DNA of 64,000 nucleotides from CAVQBJ01 sp963819075 (GTDB taxonomy: Bacteria > Actinomycetota > Thermoleophilia > Solirubrobacterales > Solirubrobacteraceae): positions 1,203,097-1,267,096 of the forward strand of contig CAWFUP010000001.1 of NCBI GenBank assembly GCA_963819075.1. Direction: 5' to 3'. Shown piece by piece: positions 13,912-25,029 of this stretch. Every line of letters starts with the position of its first letter. Position 1 is the first letter of the stretch. Below the pieces are notes generated by a model. That model saw only the letters and a program-made list of their open reading frames with translations. It was not told the DNA's origin and searched no databases. Made by a program: the position numbers and the translations under genes.

Positions 13912-15210
13912 ATGGCTCGCGCCCGCAGGCCGCCCCACGCCGTCGCCGACCTCGCCCTCGCCGACGCGGGCGAGGCCCGCATCGAGTGGGCGGACGCGCA
14001 CATGCCGGTGTTACGCGAGATCCGCGCCCGGCTGGCGCGCGACCGCCCGCTCGAGGGTGTGCGGGTGGCCGCCTGCCTGCACGTCACCGCCGAGACCGCC
14101 AACCTCGTGCGGGCGCTGATCGCGGGCGGGGCGGCGGTCGGGCTGTGCTCCGCCAACCCGCTCTCGATCCAGGACGACGTCGCCGCGGCGCTCGTCGTCC
14201 GTGACGGAGCCGAGGTGTATGCCGCCCGCGGGGAGCCGATCGAGCGCTACGCCGAGCACGTCGCCGCGCTCGTGCACTCCGACCCGGCCGTGACGATCGA
14301 CGACGGCGCCGACCTCGTCACGACGATCCACGCCGCGCGCCCCGAGCACGCCGAGCGGATGCTCGGCGGCACCGAGGAGACGACCGCCGGTCTGCTGCGG
14401 GTGCGCGGCCTGCAGGCCGAGGGCGAGCTGCGCTGCCCGATCCTCGCCGTCAACGAGGCCCTCACCGAGCGAGCCTTCAACGATCGCTACGGCACCGGGC
14501 AGTCGACGCTCGACGGGATCCTGCGGGCGACGAACATCCTGCTCGCCGGCCGCACGATCGTCGTCCTCGGCTACGGCTGGACCGGGCGCGGCGTCGCCCA
14601 GCGCGCCCGAGGGGCCGGCGCGTCGGTCGTCGTGTGCGAGATCGACCCGCTGCGCGCGCTCGAGGCCCGCATGGAGGGCTATGAGGTGATGCCGGCGCTT
14701 GCCGCCGCCGAGAGAGGTGACGTGTTCGTGACCGTCACGGGCAGTCGCGACGTCCTCACGCGCGCGCACTTCGAGCGCATGCCCGACGGCGCCGTGCTCG
14801 CCAACGCCGGGCACTTCGATGTCGAGATCGACGTCGCCGCGCTCGGGGCGCTGGCCGATGAGCCGCCCCGCGACGTGCTGCCGCTCGTCCGCGAGTACCG
14901 GATCGCCGGCCGCCGCCTGGACCTCCTCGCCGAGGGCCGGGTCGTCAACCTCGCCGCCGCCGAGGGTCATCCGGCCGCGGTCATGGACATGTCCTTCGCC
15001 AACCAGGCGCTCTGCGTCGAGTACCTCGTGCGCCGCGCGGGCTCGCTGCCGCGCGAGGTGCTCGCCGTTCCCGACGCGATCGACCGCGAGGTGGCGCGCC
15101 TGAAGCTCGAGTCCCTGCATGTACGCATCGACGACCCGACGGCCGCGCAGCGCGAATACCTCGGTTCCTGGGGCGCGGAGGCCGAACGCGCGGCTGACCG
15201 CGGCTCGTGA
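13912..15210 (+). CDS. Adenosylhomocysteinase-like paralogue with altered active site
   Basis: A 432-residue SAHH homologue lacking the C-terminal KPDHYRY segment and closer to the short archaeal/Thermotoga class (RYGTGQSTLDGILRATN, GYGWTGRGVA, ANAGHFDVEID, HPAAVMDMSFANQ). NAD-binding and EETTAG motifs are kept, but the catalytic segment reads NEALTERAFNDRYG where the canonical copy has NDSVTKSKFDNLYG: the catalytic Lys becomes Glu and Asp-Asn is reversed to Asn-Asp. It may act on another nucleoside adduct or be non-hydrolytic. It lies 1.05 kb after the canonical ahcY. CAGTCT is 8 nt before the ATG. Confidence 0.82.
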   Translation: MARARRPPHAVADLALADAGEARIEWADAHMPVLREIRARLARDRPLEGVRVAACLHVTAETANLVRALIAGGAAVGLCSANPLSIQDDVAAALVVRDGAEVYAARGEPIERYAEHVAALVHSDPAVTIDDGADLVTTIHAARPEHAERMLGGTEETTAGLLRVRGLQAEGELRCPILAVNEALTERAFNDRYGTGQSTLDGILRATNILLAGRTIVVLGYGWTGRGVAQRARGAGASVVVCEIDPLRALEARMEGYEVMPALAAAERGDVFVTVTGSRDVLTRAHFERMPDGAVLANAGHFDVEIDVAALGALADEPPRDVLPLVREYRIAGRRLDLLAEGRVVNLAAAEGHPAAVMDMSFANQALCVEYLVRRAGSLPREVLAVPDAIDREVARLKLESLHVRIDDPTAAQREYLGSWGAEAERAADRGS

Positions 15211-15223
15211 CGGCGATTTGAGA

Positions 15224-15229
15224 TAGCTT
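15224..15229 (+). promoter_or_regulatory. Putative -10 element of the second nucleotidyltransferase
   Basis: TAGCTT, 8 nt before GTG 15238; no Shine-Dalgarno site between them. Confidence 0.45.
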
Positions 15230-15237
15230 CCGGCGCC

Positions 15238-16245
15238 GTGAGAGCCATGGTCCTCGCCGCCGGACTGGGAACGCGCCTGCGGCCGCTCACCTACGAGATC
15301 ACCAAGCCGATGGTGCCGGTGCTCGACCGCCCGGTGATGGCGCACATCGTCGACCTGCTCGACCGGCACGACTTCGACGAGGTCATCGCCAACCTGCACT
15401 ACTTCCCGGACACGATCCGCGCGTACTTCGGCGACCGTCTGGAGTATCGCTTCGAGGAAGAGCTGCTCGGCACCGCCGGTGGCGTGCGCAACTGCGCGGA
15501 CTTCTTCGGCGACGAGACCTTCCTGGTCATCTCCGGCGACGCGCTCACCGACCTCGACCTCACCCGCTTCGTTGCCCGCCACCGCGCGACCGGCTCGGTG
15601 GCCACGCTCGCCGTCAAGCGCGTCGCCGACACGCGCGAGTACGGCGTCGTGCTGCACGACGCCGACGGGCGCATCACCGGCTTCCAGGAGAAGCCGCCGC
15701 CCGAGGAGGCGCTGTCCGACCTCGGCAACTGCGGCATCTACCTGTTCGAGCCCGCGATCTTCGACTACTTCCCCGAGCGTCCGTTCGTCGACTGGGCGAC
15801 CGACGTGTACCCGACGCTGCTCGAGCACGACGTGCCGTTCCACATCCACGAGATCGGTGACGAGTACTGGAACGACGTCGGCTCGCTGGCCGAGCTTCGC
15901 CAGGGGACCTTCGATGCGCTCGCCGGCAAGCTGACGCTCGAGCTCACCGGACGCGAGGTCGCGCCCGGCGTGCGCGTCGCCGGCTCGACGGTCCTGCCGC
16001 CCTCGGTTGACGTCGACGGGCCGGCGTGGATCGGACACGACGCCGTCATCGGGGAGGGCGTTCGCCTGCAGGGCCCGATCGTCATCGGCGACGGCGCACG
16101 CGTCGGCGACGGCGCCCAGCTGCGCGAGACGATCGTGCTCCCCGGGACCGAGATCGCCGCGCACGCGATCCTCATCGGCGCGATCGCCGGCCACTCCGGC
16201 ATCTTGCAAAGCCTGCGCCCGCGCGTCGCGGTCGGCGCATCCTGA
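15238..16245 (+). CDS. NDP-sugar pyrophosphorylase / mannose-1-phosphate guanylyltransferase-like
   Basis: A 335-residue nucleotidyltransferase of the same family as the protein at 8609-9709: AMVLAAGLGTRLRPLTYEITKPMVPVLDRPVM at the N-terminus, FLVISGDALTDLDLTRF for metal binding, GFQEKPPPEEALSDLGNCGIYLFEP, YWNDVGSLAELRQGTFDAL, and a shorter C-terminal beta-helix (VIGEGVRLQGPIVIGDGARVGDG). It makes an activated sugar, but the nucleotide and sugar cannot be told apart from this alone. It is a separate transcription unit with its own leaderless-type promoter. Confidence 0.8.
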   Translation: MRAMVLAAGLGTRLRPLTYEITKPMVPVLDRPVMAHIVDLLDRHDFDEVIANLHYFPDTIRAYFGDRLEYRFEEELLGTAGGVRNCADFFGDETFLVISGDALTDLDLTRFVARHRATGSVATLAVKRVADTREYGVVLHDADGRITGFQEKPPPEEALSDLGNCGIYLFEPAIFDYFPERPFVDWATDVYPTLLEHDVPFHIHEIGDEYWNDVGSLAELRQGTFDALAGKLTLELTGREVAPGVRVAGSTVLPPSVDVDGPAWIGHDAVIGEGVRLQGPIVIGDGARVGDGAQLRETIVLPGTEIAAHAILIGAIAGHSGILQSLRPRVAVGAS

Positions 16246-16353
16246 CCGCACGAGCGGCCCCGCGAGTCGACGTTCATACGAGCGGTGATATCCGCAAGAT
16301 ACACGTGCTGGGCGGGGGGATTTCGCCCGAGGGCCCATCCGTAGCGGCCCGGG

Positions 16354-16382
16354 GTGACAACGGCCGATACCGGGCGTAGCAT
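16354..16382 (+). promoter_or_regulatory. Promoter of hpf
   Basis: GTGACA (16354-16359), 17-bp spacer, TAGCAT (16377-16382): a good sigma-70-type match. Transcription would start near 16389, giving a leader of about 50 nt that contains the Shine-Dalgarno site. Confidence 0.55.
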
Positions 16383-16440
16383 CCTCGCCAAGGGCAATTC
16401 GGAAGCCCCCCTCCACATCCTCGCCGAAGGAGGCCAGCTG

Positions 16441-16794
16441 ATGCAGATCCACGTCAAGGGCCGCAACGTTCCGGTCACCGACGAGTTCAGGATCCACGTT
16501 GAGCGCCGCTTTGCGAAGGTCGCCCGTCAGGTGTCCGACCTCGCGCGGCTGGAGGTCGAGATCTTCGAGGAGCGTAACCCGGCCAACCCCGACTGCCAGG
16601 TCGCGGAGGCGACGCTCTATCTGAAGGGCGTGACGCTGCGTGCCCGCGACGCATCCACGGACATGGTGCACTCGCTCAACCTCGTCTGCGACGAGCTCGC
16701 CGTGCAGGTCAAGCGCCACCGCGACAAGCGCCGCAAACGGCGCGAGTCCCGGGCCGCGGCCCGCGTCACCGGGGAGCCGTCGACCGCCTCCTGA
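16441..16794 (+). CDS. hpf: Ribosome hibernation-promoting factor (HPF/RaiA family)
   Basis: A 117-residue short-type HPF. It starts MQIHVKGRNVPVTDEFRIHVERRFAKVARQ and continues with the beta-alpha-beta-beta-beta-alpha fold (VEIFEERNP, CQVAEATLYLKGVTLRARDASTDMVHSLNLVCDELAVQVKRHRDK), the part that sits in the ribosomal tRNA and mRNA channel and inactivates stationary-phase ribosomes. The long-form dimerisation tail is absent. The start is set by a near-perfect AAGGAGG (16427-16433) 7 nt before the ATG. hpf directly before secA is a common arrangement. Confidence 0.88.
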   Translation: MQIHVKGRNVPVTDEFRIHVERRFAKVARQVSDLARLEVEIFEERNPANPDCQVAEATLYLKGVTLRARDASTDMVHSLNLVCDELAVQVKRHRDKRRKRRESRAAARVTGEPSTAS

Positions 16795-16890
16795 CGGTCC
16801 TGCGCGGCGGCGCCACCGGGCGCCGCCGCCCACTCGACGGGGCGTCGGACTGACGGGCCGGTCGGACGTTCAACGAGCTCGATCCGCTGC

Positions 16891-16896
16891 TACGCT
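16891..16896 (+). promoter_or_regulatory. Putative -10 element of secA
   Basis: TACGCT, 8 nt before the secA ATG at 16905 and no Shine-Dalgarno site; leaderless start likely. Confidence 0.45.
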
Positions 16897-16904
16897 CAGA
16901 CCCT

Positions 16905-19757
<2,853 letters not shown>

Positions 19758-19760
<3 letters not shown>

Positions 19761-19789
19761 TACCCCGTTCGGGGCACACCCCGTGCGGG
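19758..19789 (+). repeat. 32-bp double-hairpin repeat, copy 1
   Basis: The unit starts ATACCCCGTTCGGGGCA and ends ACCCCGTGCGGGGC; it contains two adjacent short hairpins, CCCCG-TT-CGGGG and CCCCG-TG-CGGGG. It overlaps the secA stop codon. The second copy at 19823-19854 differs at one base. May act as a terminator or RNA-stabilising element. Confidence 0.65.
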
Positions 19790-19822
19790 GCGCAGGCAGG
19801 TGGCGCCGCGGCACTACTTGCC

Positions 19823-19854
19823 ATACCCCGTTCGGGGCATACCCCGTGCGGGGC
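19823..19854 (+). repeat. 32-bp double-hairpin repeat, copy 2
   Basis: Second copy of the repeat at 19758-19789, 33 bp further on, with one substitution (C to T in the middle). Same two-hairpin structure. Confidence 0.65.
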
Positions 19855-19970
19855 ACAGTCAGGCGGCGCCCGAGGCCGGTCGGGGAGCACGCGACCAGGA
19901 CCTGTGGCCCCGGCCATGTACAGCCGTCGGCCCTGCTCGGCCCCCGCAATCCGTCGGCTGGTGCTACGAA

Positions 19971-19989
19971 GGTGTGAATTATTCATACC
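19971..19989. promoter_or_regulatory. AT-rich palindrome
   Basis: GGTGTGAATTATTCATACC is a 9+1+9 palindrome with one mismatch. It stands out as AT-rich in GC-rich DNA and looks like a repressor-binding site or a promoter core, yet it lies between two convergent gene ends, far from any recognised start. Confidence 0.35.
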
Positions 19990-20016
19990 AACGACGAACA
20001 CCCCCTTGCACGAGGA

Positions 20017-20045
20017 GGGGCGCCGCCGCGTAGCGGCGACGCCCC
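20017..20045. terminator. Bidirectional hairpin between secA and aldehyde dehydrogenase genes
   Basis: A 13-bp stem with one C.A mismatch (GGGGCGCCGCCGC / GCGGCGACGCCCC), GTA loop, 24 nt beyond the aldehyde dehydrogenase stop. Could end transcription from both sides. Confidence 0.5.
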
Positions 20046-20068
20046 GGGGCGCAGGCTCACAGGGGGGT

Positions 20069-21565
20069 CTAGAGCTGCGCGCAGACCGACTTGACCTCGG
20101 TGTAGAGCTCGAGGGATTCGTGCCCCATCTCGCGGCCCCAGCCGGACTCCTTGTAGCCGCCGAACGGCAGCGAAGCGTCGAATACGTTGTAACAGTTGAT
20201 CCACACGGTGCCCGCCCGCAGGCTCTTGGCGAGACGATGGGCCTTCGAGAGGTCGCTCGTCCACACGCCGGCGGCGAGGCCGTAGTTCGTCGAGTGGGCC
20301 CTCGGGAGGACCTCGTCGACGTCCTTGAACGGCGACACCGTGACCACCGGGCCGAAGATCTCCTCAGCCTCGACCTTCATGTCGGGGTGGGTGTTCGCCA
20401 GCACGGTCGGCGCGACGAAGTAGCCGCGATCGCCGACCCGCTCCCCGCCGACGAGGGTCTCGGCGCCCTCCGCGCGGCCGGACTCCAGGAAGCCGCACAC
20501 GCGGTCGAGCTGCTCCTGGGAGACGAGCGGGCCCATCTCCGCCTGCGGGTCCAGCCCCGAGCCGACGTGGATCTGCCGGGCGTGGTCTGAGACGCCCTGC
20601 ACGACGTCGTCGTATATCCGCTCGTCGACGTACAGCCGCGAGCCGGCGCAGCAGCACTGCCCGTGGTTGAAGAAGATCGCGTTGGCCGCGCCGGGGATCG
20701 CCGTGTCCAGGTCGGCGTCGGCAAACACGATGTTCGGTGACTTGCCGCCGAGCTCGAGCGAGACCTTCTTCAGGTTGCCGGCTGCGGCCTGCAGGATGAG
20801 CCGGCCGACCTCGGTCGAGCCCGTGAACGCGACCTTGTCGACGTCGGGGTGCGCGGACAGGGCCGCGCCCGCCGTCTCTCCGAACCCCGGGACGACGTTC
20901 ACCACGCCGGGCGGGATGCCCGCCTCGAGCACGAGCTCGCCAAGCCGCAGGGCCGACAGCGGCGTCTGCTCGGCTGGCTTGAGCACGACCGTCACGCCGG
21001 CGGCGAGCGCCGGGCCGAGCTTCCAGGCCGCCATCAGCAACGGGAAGTTCCACGGGATGATCTGACCGACGACGCCGATCGGGTCGCGCAGCGTGTAGGC
21101 GTGAAACTGTGCGTCGGGCATGTAGGGAACCGAGATCGGGATCGTGTTGCCCTCGATCTTCGTCGCCCATCCCGACATGTAGTGGAAGAGGTCGGCGGCG
21201 AGCTCGACGTCTGCCGCGCGGGCGATCGCGAGGGGCTTACCGTTGTCGAGGGTCTCCAACGCGGCCAGCTCGTCTCCGTGCTCGAGGATGAGATCGCCGA
21301 GGCGGTGGATCGCGCGGCCGCGCTCGTTCGCCTTCATCCGGCTCCACGGCCCACTCTCGAAGGCCACGCGAGCCGTCTTGACCGCGCGGTCGATGTCCTC
21401 GGAGTCGCCGGCGGCGACCCGGGCGAGCACCTCGCCGGTCGCGGGGTTGTAGGTCTCGAATGTCTTACCCGACGCGGCCGGGACCCACTCGCTGCCGATG
21501 AGCATCGGATGCTCGTGGCCCACCCATTCGCGTGCCCGTTCGTCGATCTGTACCTCGGTGGCCAT
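20069..21565 (-). CDS. NAD-dependent aldehyde dehydrogenase
   Basis: A 498-residue enzyme oxidising aldehydes to acids. Motifs: QIIPWNFPLLMAAWKLGPALAAG (cofactor site), KPAEQTPLSAL, GFGETAGAALSAHPDVDKVAFTGSTEVGR, LELGGKSPNIVFADADLD (general-base Glu), FFNHGQCCCAGSRLYV with the catalytic Cys, and EEIFGPVVTVSPF. It is the ALDH class used for acetaldehyde and betaine-type aldehydes. AAGGAGG lies upstream of the ATG. A GAF-domain regulator is transcribed divergently 161 bp away and probably controls it. Confidence 0.9.
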   Translation of the reverse strand: MATEVQIDERAREWVGHEHPMLIGSEWVPAASGKTFETYNPATGEVLARVAAGDSEDIDRAVKTARVAFESGPWSRMKANERGRAIHRLGDLILEHGDELAALETLDNGKPLAIARAADVELAADLFHYMSGWATKIEGNTIPISVPYMPDAQFHAYTLRDPIGVVGQIIPWNFPLLMAAWKLGPALAAGVTVVLKPAEQTPLSALRLGELVLEAGIPPGVVNVVPGFGETAGAALSAHPDVDKVAFTGSTEVGRLILQAAAGNLKKVSLELGGKSPNIVFADADLDTAIPGAANAIFFNHGQCCCAGSRLYVDERIYDDVVQGVSDHARQIHVGSGLDPQAEMGPLVSQEQLDRVCGFLESGRAEGAETLVGGERVGDRGYFVAPTVLANTHPDMKVEAEEIFGPVVTVSPFKDVDEVLPRAHSTNYGLAAGVWTSDLSKAHRLAKSLRAGTVWINCYNVFDASLPFGGYKESGWGREMGHESLELYTEVKSVCAQL

Positions 21566-21726
21566 TGGCTCACCCTCCTTGTCCCTCGATCGTCAATCGT
21601 GTCCCGCACGCACGCACACGGGGGCGCGGTACGCCGTCTGGAAGGCACGCTACGCCGGGGTAGGTTGCAGTCGCGTTGCAGGAGAGGGCGCTGGGAGTAA
21701 CATCGAAGGCGTCGAGGGAGGGCCCC

Positions 21727-23235
21727 GTGCCTCAAACCGAATGGGTGGCGCTCGACGCCACCACCGACCCGCGCCGGCGAGCGTTCGAGCTCGCACAGAT
21801 CCATCACCGCGCGCTCAGCGGCGGCTCGGTTCGGGGACGACTGCGGGAGGTCGTGGCGCGCTCCTGGGAGCGGTCGAGCGGCGCCGGCATCGATCCCGAG
21901 CATTCGCTCGCGCCGGTCGTGCTCGCCGAGGACGAGGTGGCCGCACGGTGGGCCGAGCATCCGTTGTCGGTCGGCCATTCGATGATGCGCGAATTGCTCG
22001 GGCCGCTCAACGTCGACGCTCCGCAGGTCGCGCTCGTGTGCGCGGCAGACGGCACCCTGCTGTGGCTCGACGGTGAGTCGCACGCACTCGCGGCGGCGGC
22101 GGAGATCCACCTCGGGCCCGGTGCGGTGTGGAGCGAGGCCGGGGCCGGGACGAACGCGATGGGCACGGCGCTCGCCATCGATCATCCGCTGCAGATCTTC
22201 TCGGCTGAGCACTTCTCGTGCTGTGTGCACGGATGGACCTGCAGCGCCGCCCCGGTGCACGATCCGGAGACCGACGAGCTGCTCGGCGTCCTCGATCTGT
22301 CCGGACCGCTGTCCACCGCCGACCCGCACAGCCTGGCGCTCATCGCCGCCGCCGCGCGGATGATCGAGACGGTGCTCGCCCTGCGCGCGGCCGACCGCAA
22401 CGCGGCGATCGTGGCCCGGCTGCGCGATCGGATCGGGCCCGACCGCGGCGAGGCGGATGCGATCGTCGGCCCCTCCGGCCGCGTGCTGCTGTCCCGCCGC
22501 GATGAATGGGCGGGCGAAGACGCGACCATCCCAGCAGACGGGGGCGAGGTGACGCTCGCGGGAGGCACGACCGTATGGGCCGAGCCGGTGGACGAGCGAG
22601 ACGCCTTCCTGCTGTTCAGCGAGGCCCGCGCGGCGCCGGCGCGTAGGGCGAAGCCGCGTCTGAGCGGCCTCGGTCGCGACCGCCTCGTGCTCGAGCTCGG
22701 AGAGATCACGCGCACGCTCGGCCCCCGCCACAGCGAGATCCTCGTGCTGCTGGCCACGCGTCCGCGCGGCCTGAGCGCCGATCAGCTGGCGCTCGAGCTG
22801 TACGGGGACTTCGGCAAGCCGGTCACGATCCGCGCCGAGATGTCGCGCCTGCGCGCGCTGCTCGGCGATCAGCTGCTCGCCGCGCCCTACCGGCTCGCCG
22901 AGCCGCCCCGAGCGGACTTCCTCGCGCTGGCCCAGCGCGTCGGCGCCGCTCCGCTGTGCGAAGTGGTCGCCGACTACGTCGGGCCGCTGCTGCCGCACTC
23001 GGAGGTGCCGGGGGTCGTCGAGATCCGGGAGTGGCTCGACGGACGCGTGCGCGGCGCGGTGCTCGCCTCGGGCGACAGCGAGGCGCTCCTGGCGTGGCTG
23101 CGCGGGCCGGCCGGCGACGACGACATCGTGGCCTGCCGCGTGCTGCTCGACCTGCTGCCCGACGACCACCCGGACCGGCCGTTCGCGCTCAGTCGCCTGC
23201 GGCGGCTGCGGGCGACGGCGCCGGCCGGCTGCTAG
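21727..23235 (+). CDS. GAF-domain transcriptional regulator (AcoR-like architecture without AAA)
   Basis: A 502-residue regulator. After an N-terminal helical segment with RSWERSSGAGIDPEHSLAPV, typical of AcoR/DhaR-type sensors, comes a GAF domain (about 90-215: LVCADGTLLWLDGE-like strands, EAGAGTNAMGTALAIDHPLQIF, CAAPVHDPETDELLGVLDLSGP). The sigma-54 AAA module is missing; the C-terminal half has a winged-helix segment (LGPRHSEILVLLATRPRGLSADQLALELYG, VTIRAEMSRLRALLG). It likely senses a small aldehyde or alcohol and acts on the divergent aldehyde dehydrogenase. GTG 21727 follows GAGGGAGG; a TTG at 21676 is a longer alternative. Confidence 0.75.
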   Translation: MPQTEWVALDATTDPRRRAFELAQIHHRALSGGSVRGRLREVVARSWERSSGAGIDPEHSLAPVVLAEDEVAARWAEHPLSVGHSMMRELLGPLNVDAPQVALVCAADGTLLWLDGESHALAAAAEIHLGPGAVWSEAGAGTNAMGTALAIDHPLQIFSAEHFSCCVHGWTCSAAPVHDPETDELLGVLDLSGPLSTADPHSLALIAAAARMIETVLALRAADRNAAIVARLRDRIGPDRGEADAIVGPSGRVLLSRRDEWAGEDATIPADGGEVTLAGGTTVWAEPVDERDAFLLFSEARAAPARRAKPRLSGLGRDRLVLELGEITRTLGPRHSEILVLLATRPRGLSADQLALELYGDFGKPVTIRAEMSRLRALLGDQLLAAPYRLAEPPRADFLALAQRVGAAPLCEVVADYVGPLLPHSEVPGVVEIREWLDGRVRGAVLASGDSEALLAWLRGPAGDDDIVACRVLLDLLPDDHPDRPFALSRLRRLRATAPAGC

Positions 23236-23238
23236 CGT
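23233..23238 (+). promoter_or_regulatory. Putative -10 element of prfB
   Basis: TAGCGT, whose TAG is also the stop codon of the GAF regulator; 8 nt before the prfB ATG, with no Shine-Dalgarno site. Confidence 0.4.
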
Positions 23239-23246
23239 GGGCCGCC

Positions 23247-24369
23247 ATGAGCACGAGCGCCGCACCCGAGCCGGTACCCCAGCGTCTCGCGGCGATCCGC
23301 GACCAGCTCAAGCTGCTCGCGGATTATCTTTGACCCAGCTGGGCTGAGCGAGCGCGCTGGCGCGCTCGAGACCGAGATGGGAGCGCCGGGCTTCTGGGAC
23401 GATTCCGAGCGCGCGGCGAAGGTATCGGCCGAGCATGCGCGGATGACACGGCGGCTGGAGGTCTTCCGGGCGCTCGAGCGTGACGTCGACGATCTCGAGG
23501 GACTCGCCGAGCTGGCCGAGGAGGACGAGTCGATCGCCGCCGAGTTCGACGAGCAGGTCGCTTCGGTGGAGGCACGGCTGGCCGAGCTCGAGGAGCAGCG
23601 GCTGTTCTCGGGTCCCTATGACGGCGGGGACGCGCTGGTGACCGTCAACGGCGGCGCCGGCGGCACCGACGCCCAGGACTGGGCCGAGATGGTGCTGCGG
23701 ATGCTCATGCGCTGGGCCGAACGTCGCGGCTTCCAGACCGAGCTGCTCGAGGTGAGCCCGGGCGAGGAGGCCGGCATCAAGTCGGCCACCTTCCGCGCCG
23801 CCGGCGAGAACGCGTACGGGCTGTTCAGCGCCGAGCGCGGCGTGCATCGCCTCGTGCGCCTGTCGCCGTTCGACTCGGCCAAGCGCCGGCAGACGAGCTT
23901 TGCCGGAGTCGAGGTCGCGCCCGTCGTGGCGGACACCGGAGAGATCGAGATCGACGACGACGACCTGCAGGTCGACACCTACCGCGCCTCGGGAGCGGGG
24001 GGGCAGCACGTCAACAAGACCGACTCCGCCGTGCGGATCACCCACCGTCCGACCGGCATCGTCGTGCAGTGCCAGAACGAGCGCTCGCAGTCCTCCAACC
24101 GCGCGACGGCTATGGCCATGCTGCGGGCCAAGCTCGTCGAGCGCCAGGAACGCGAGCGCCAGGAGGAGATCGCGCGCGAGAAGGGTGAGGCGCAGGACGT
24201 CAACTTCGGCTCGCAGATCCGCTCCTACGTGCTGCACCCGTACACCATGGTCAAGGACCACCGCACCAACCACGAGGTCGGCGACGTCAACCGTGTCCTC
24301 GACGGCGACCTCGACGGGTTCGTGCGGGCGTACCTACTGCGGGCGGCGGGCAGCGCGACCGCCGCGTAG
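23247..24369 (+). CDS. prfB: Peptide chain release factor 2, with programmed +1 frameshift
   Basis: RF2 terminates translation at UGA and UAA. The first 28 codons end at TAT CTT TGA C: CTT 23328-23330 and in-frame TGA 23331-23333. Reading must slip +1 on CTT-T (skipping base 23331) to continue as DPAGLSERAGALETEMGAPGFW, giving 373 residues. This CTTTGAC slip site is the classic autoregulatory prfB signal: low RF2 lets ribosomes shift. The body has LSPFDSAKRRQTSF with the SPF stop-recognition tripeptide and YRASGAGGQHVNKTDSAVR with catalytic GGQ. No clear stimulatory Shine-Dalgarno-like site precedes the slip. Confidence 0.95.
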
Positions 24370-24381
24370 CGCGCGCCCAGG

Positions 24382-24897
24382 ATGCACGAGACCGCCGCCG
24401 ACCTCGACGTGCTGCAGGCGCTGCTCGACCGAAGCTACGCCACCGCCGGATCGCATCTGCTCAGCATCCTGACGCCCGAGCGCAGGCTGACCGCGCGCCA
24501 CGTCGCCGATCGGCTGACCGGGATGCGATTGCTCGCGCTCGCCACCGTCACGGCCGACGGTCGCCCGATCGTTGGCCCGGTCGACGGGATCTTCCTGCGC
24601 GGCGCGTTCCACTTCGGCTCGGCGCCCGACTCGCTGCGCTTCCGCCACATCCGCGCGCGGCCGCACGTGAGCGCGACGCACCTTCCCAGCGAGGAGCTCG
24701 CGGTCACCGTCCACGGGCGCGCGGTGCCCGTCGAGCTGCGCGGTGGCGCTGGCACCGAGCTGAGGCGGACGCTGCTGGAGGTCTACGTGCCGCGCTACGG
24801 GCCCGAGTGGGAGGCATTCCTCGACTCCGGACCGGTCTACGCGCGCATCGAGGCCGACCGCATGTTCACGTTCAACGCGCCGGCGGGCGAGCTGTGA
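24382..24897 (+). CDS. Pyridoxamine 5'-phosphate oxidase-family protein
   Basis: A 171-residue split-barrel flavin-binding-type protein: MRLLALATVTADGRPIVGPVDGIFLRGAFHFGS, then SLRFRHIRARPHVSATHLPSEELAVTVHGRAVPV, the usual PNPOx-like core. Such proteins bind FMN, F420 or haem; nothing here points to true pyridoxamine phosphate oxidase activity. It is 12 bp after prfB on the same strand. Confidence 0.75.
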   Translation: MHETAADLDVLQALLDRSYATAGSHLLSILTPERRLTARHVADRLTGMRLLALATVTADGRPIVGPVDGIFLRGAFHFGSAPDSLRFRHIRARPHVSATHLPSEELAVTVHGRAVPVELRGGAGTELRRTLLEVYVPRYGPEWEAFLDSGPVYARIEADRMFTFNAPAGEL

Positions 24898-25029
24898 CCC
24901 GCTGGCGGGGTGTCGGTCCTGCTCGGCAAGGGCACCGGGCTCTGCTGCTGCGCCTCTCGGGCCCGCCGATCCTGGCCCCGGCGCCGCCGCACGCCGCGGG
25001 CCTATGGCGGAGCGGGTAAGCGCCGGCTC

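Larger units (their letters stand above)
19761..20068. other. 308-bp convergent spacer between secA and the aldehyde dehydrogenase gene
   Basis: No convincing gene. It holds the two double-hairpin repeats, an AT-rich 19-bp palindrome (19971-19989) and a long GC hairpin (20017-20045). Confidence 0.6.

Noticed and set aside
14011..16833. 940-codon minus-strand frame across ahcY paralogue, nucleotidyltransferase and hpf
   Set aside because: Three well-supported plus-strand genes occupy it; His/Val/Asp-rich antisense readings are typical of high-GC third positions.
24898..25029. A small RNA or gene between the PNPOx gene and the thioesterase
   Set aside because: The 132-bp gap shows no promoter, hairpin or credible frame.
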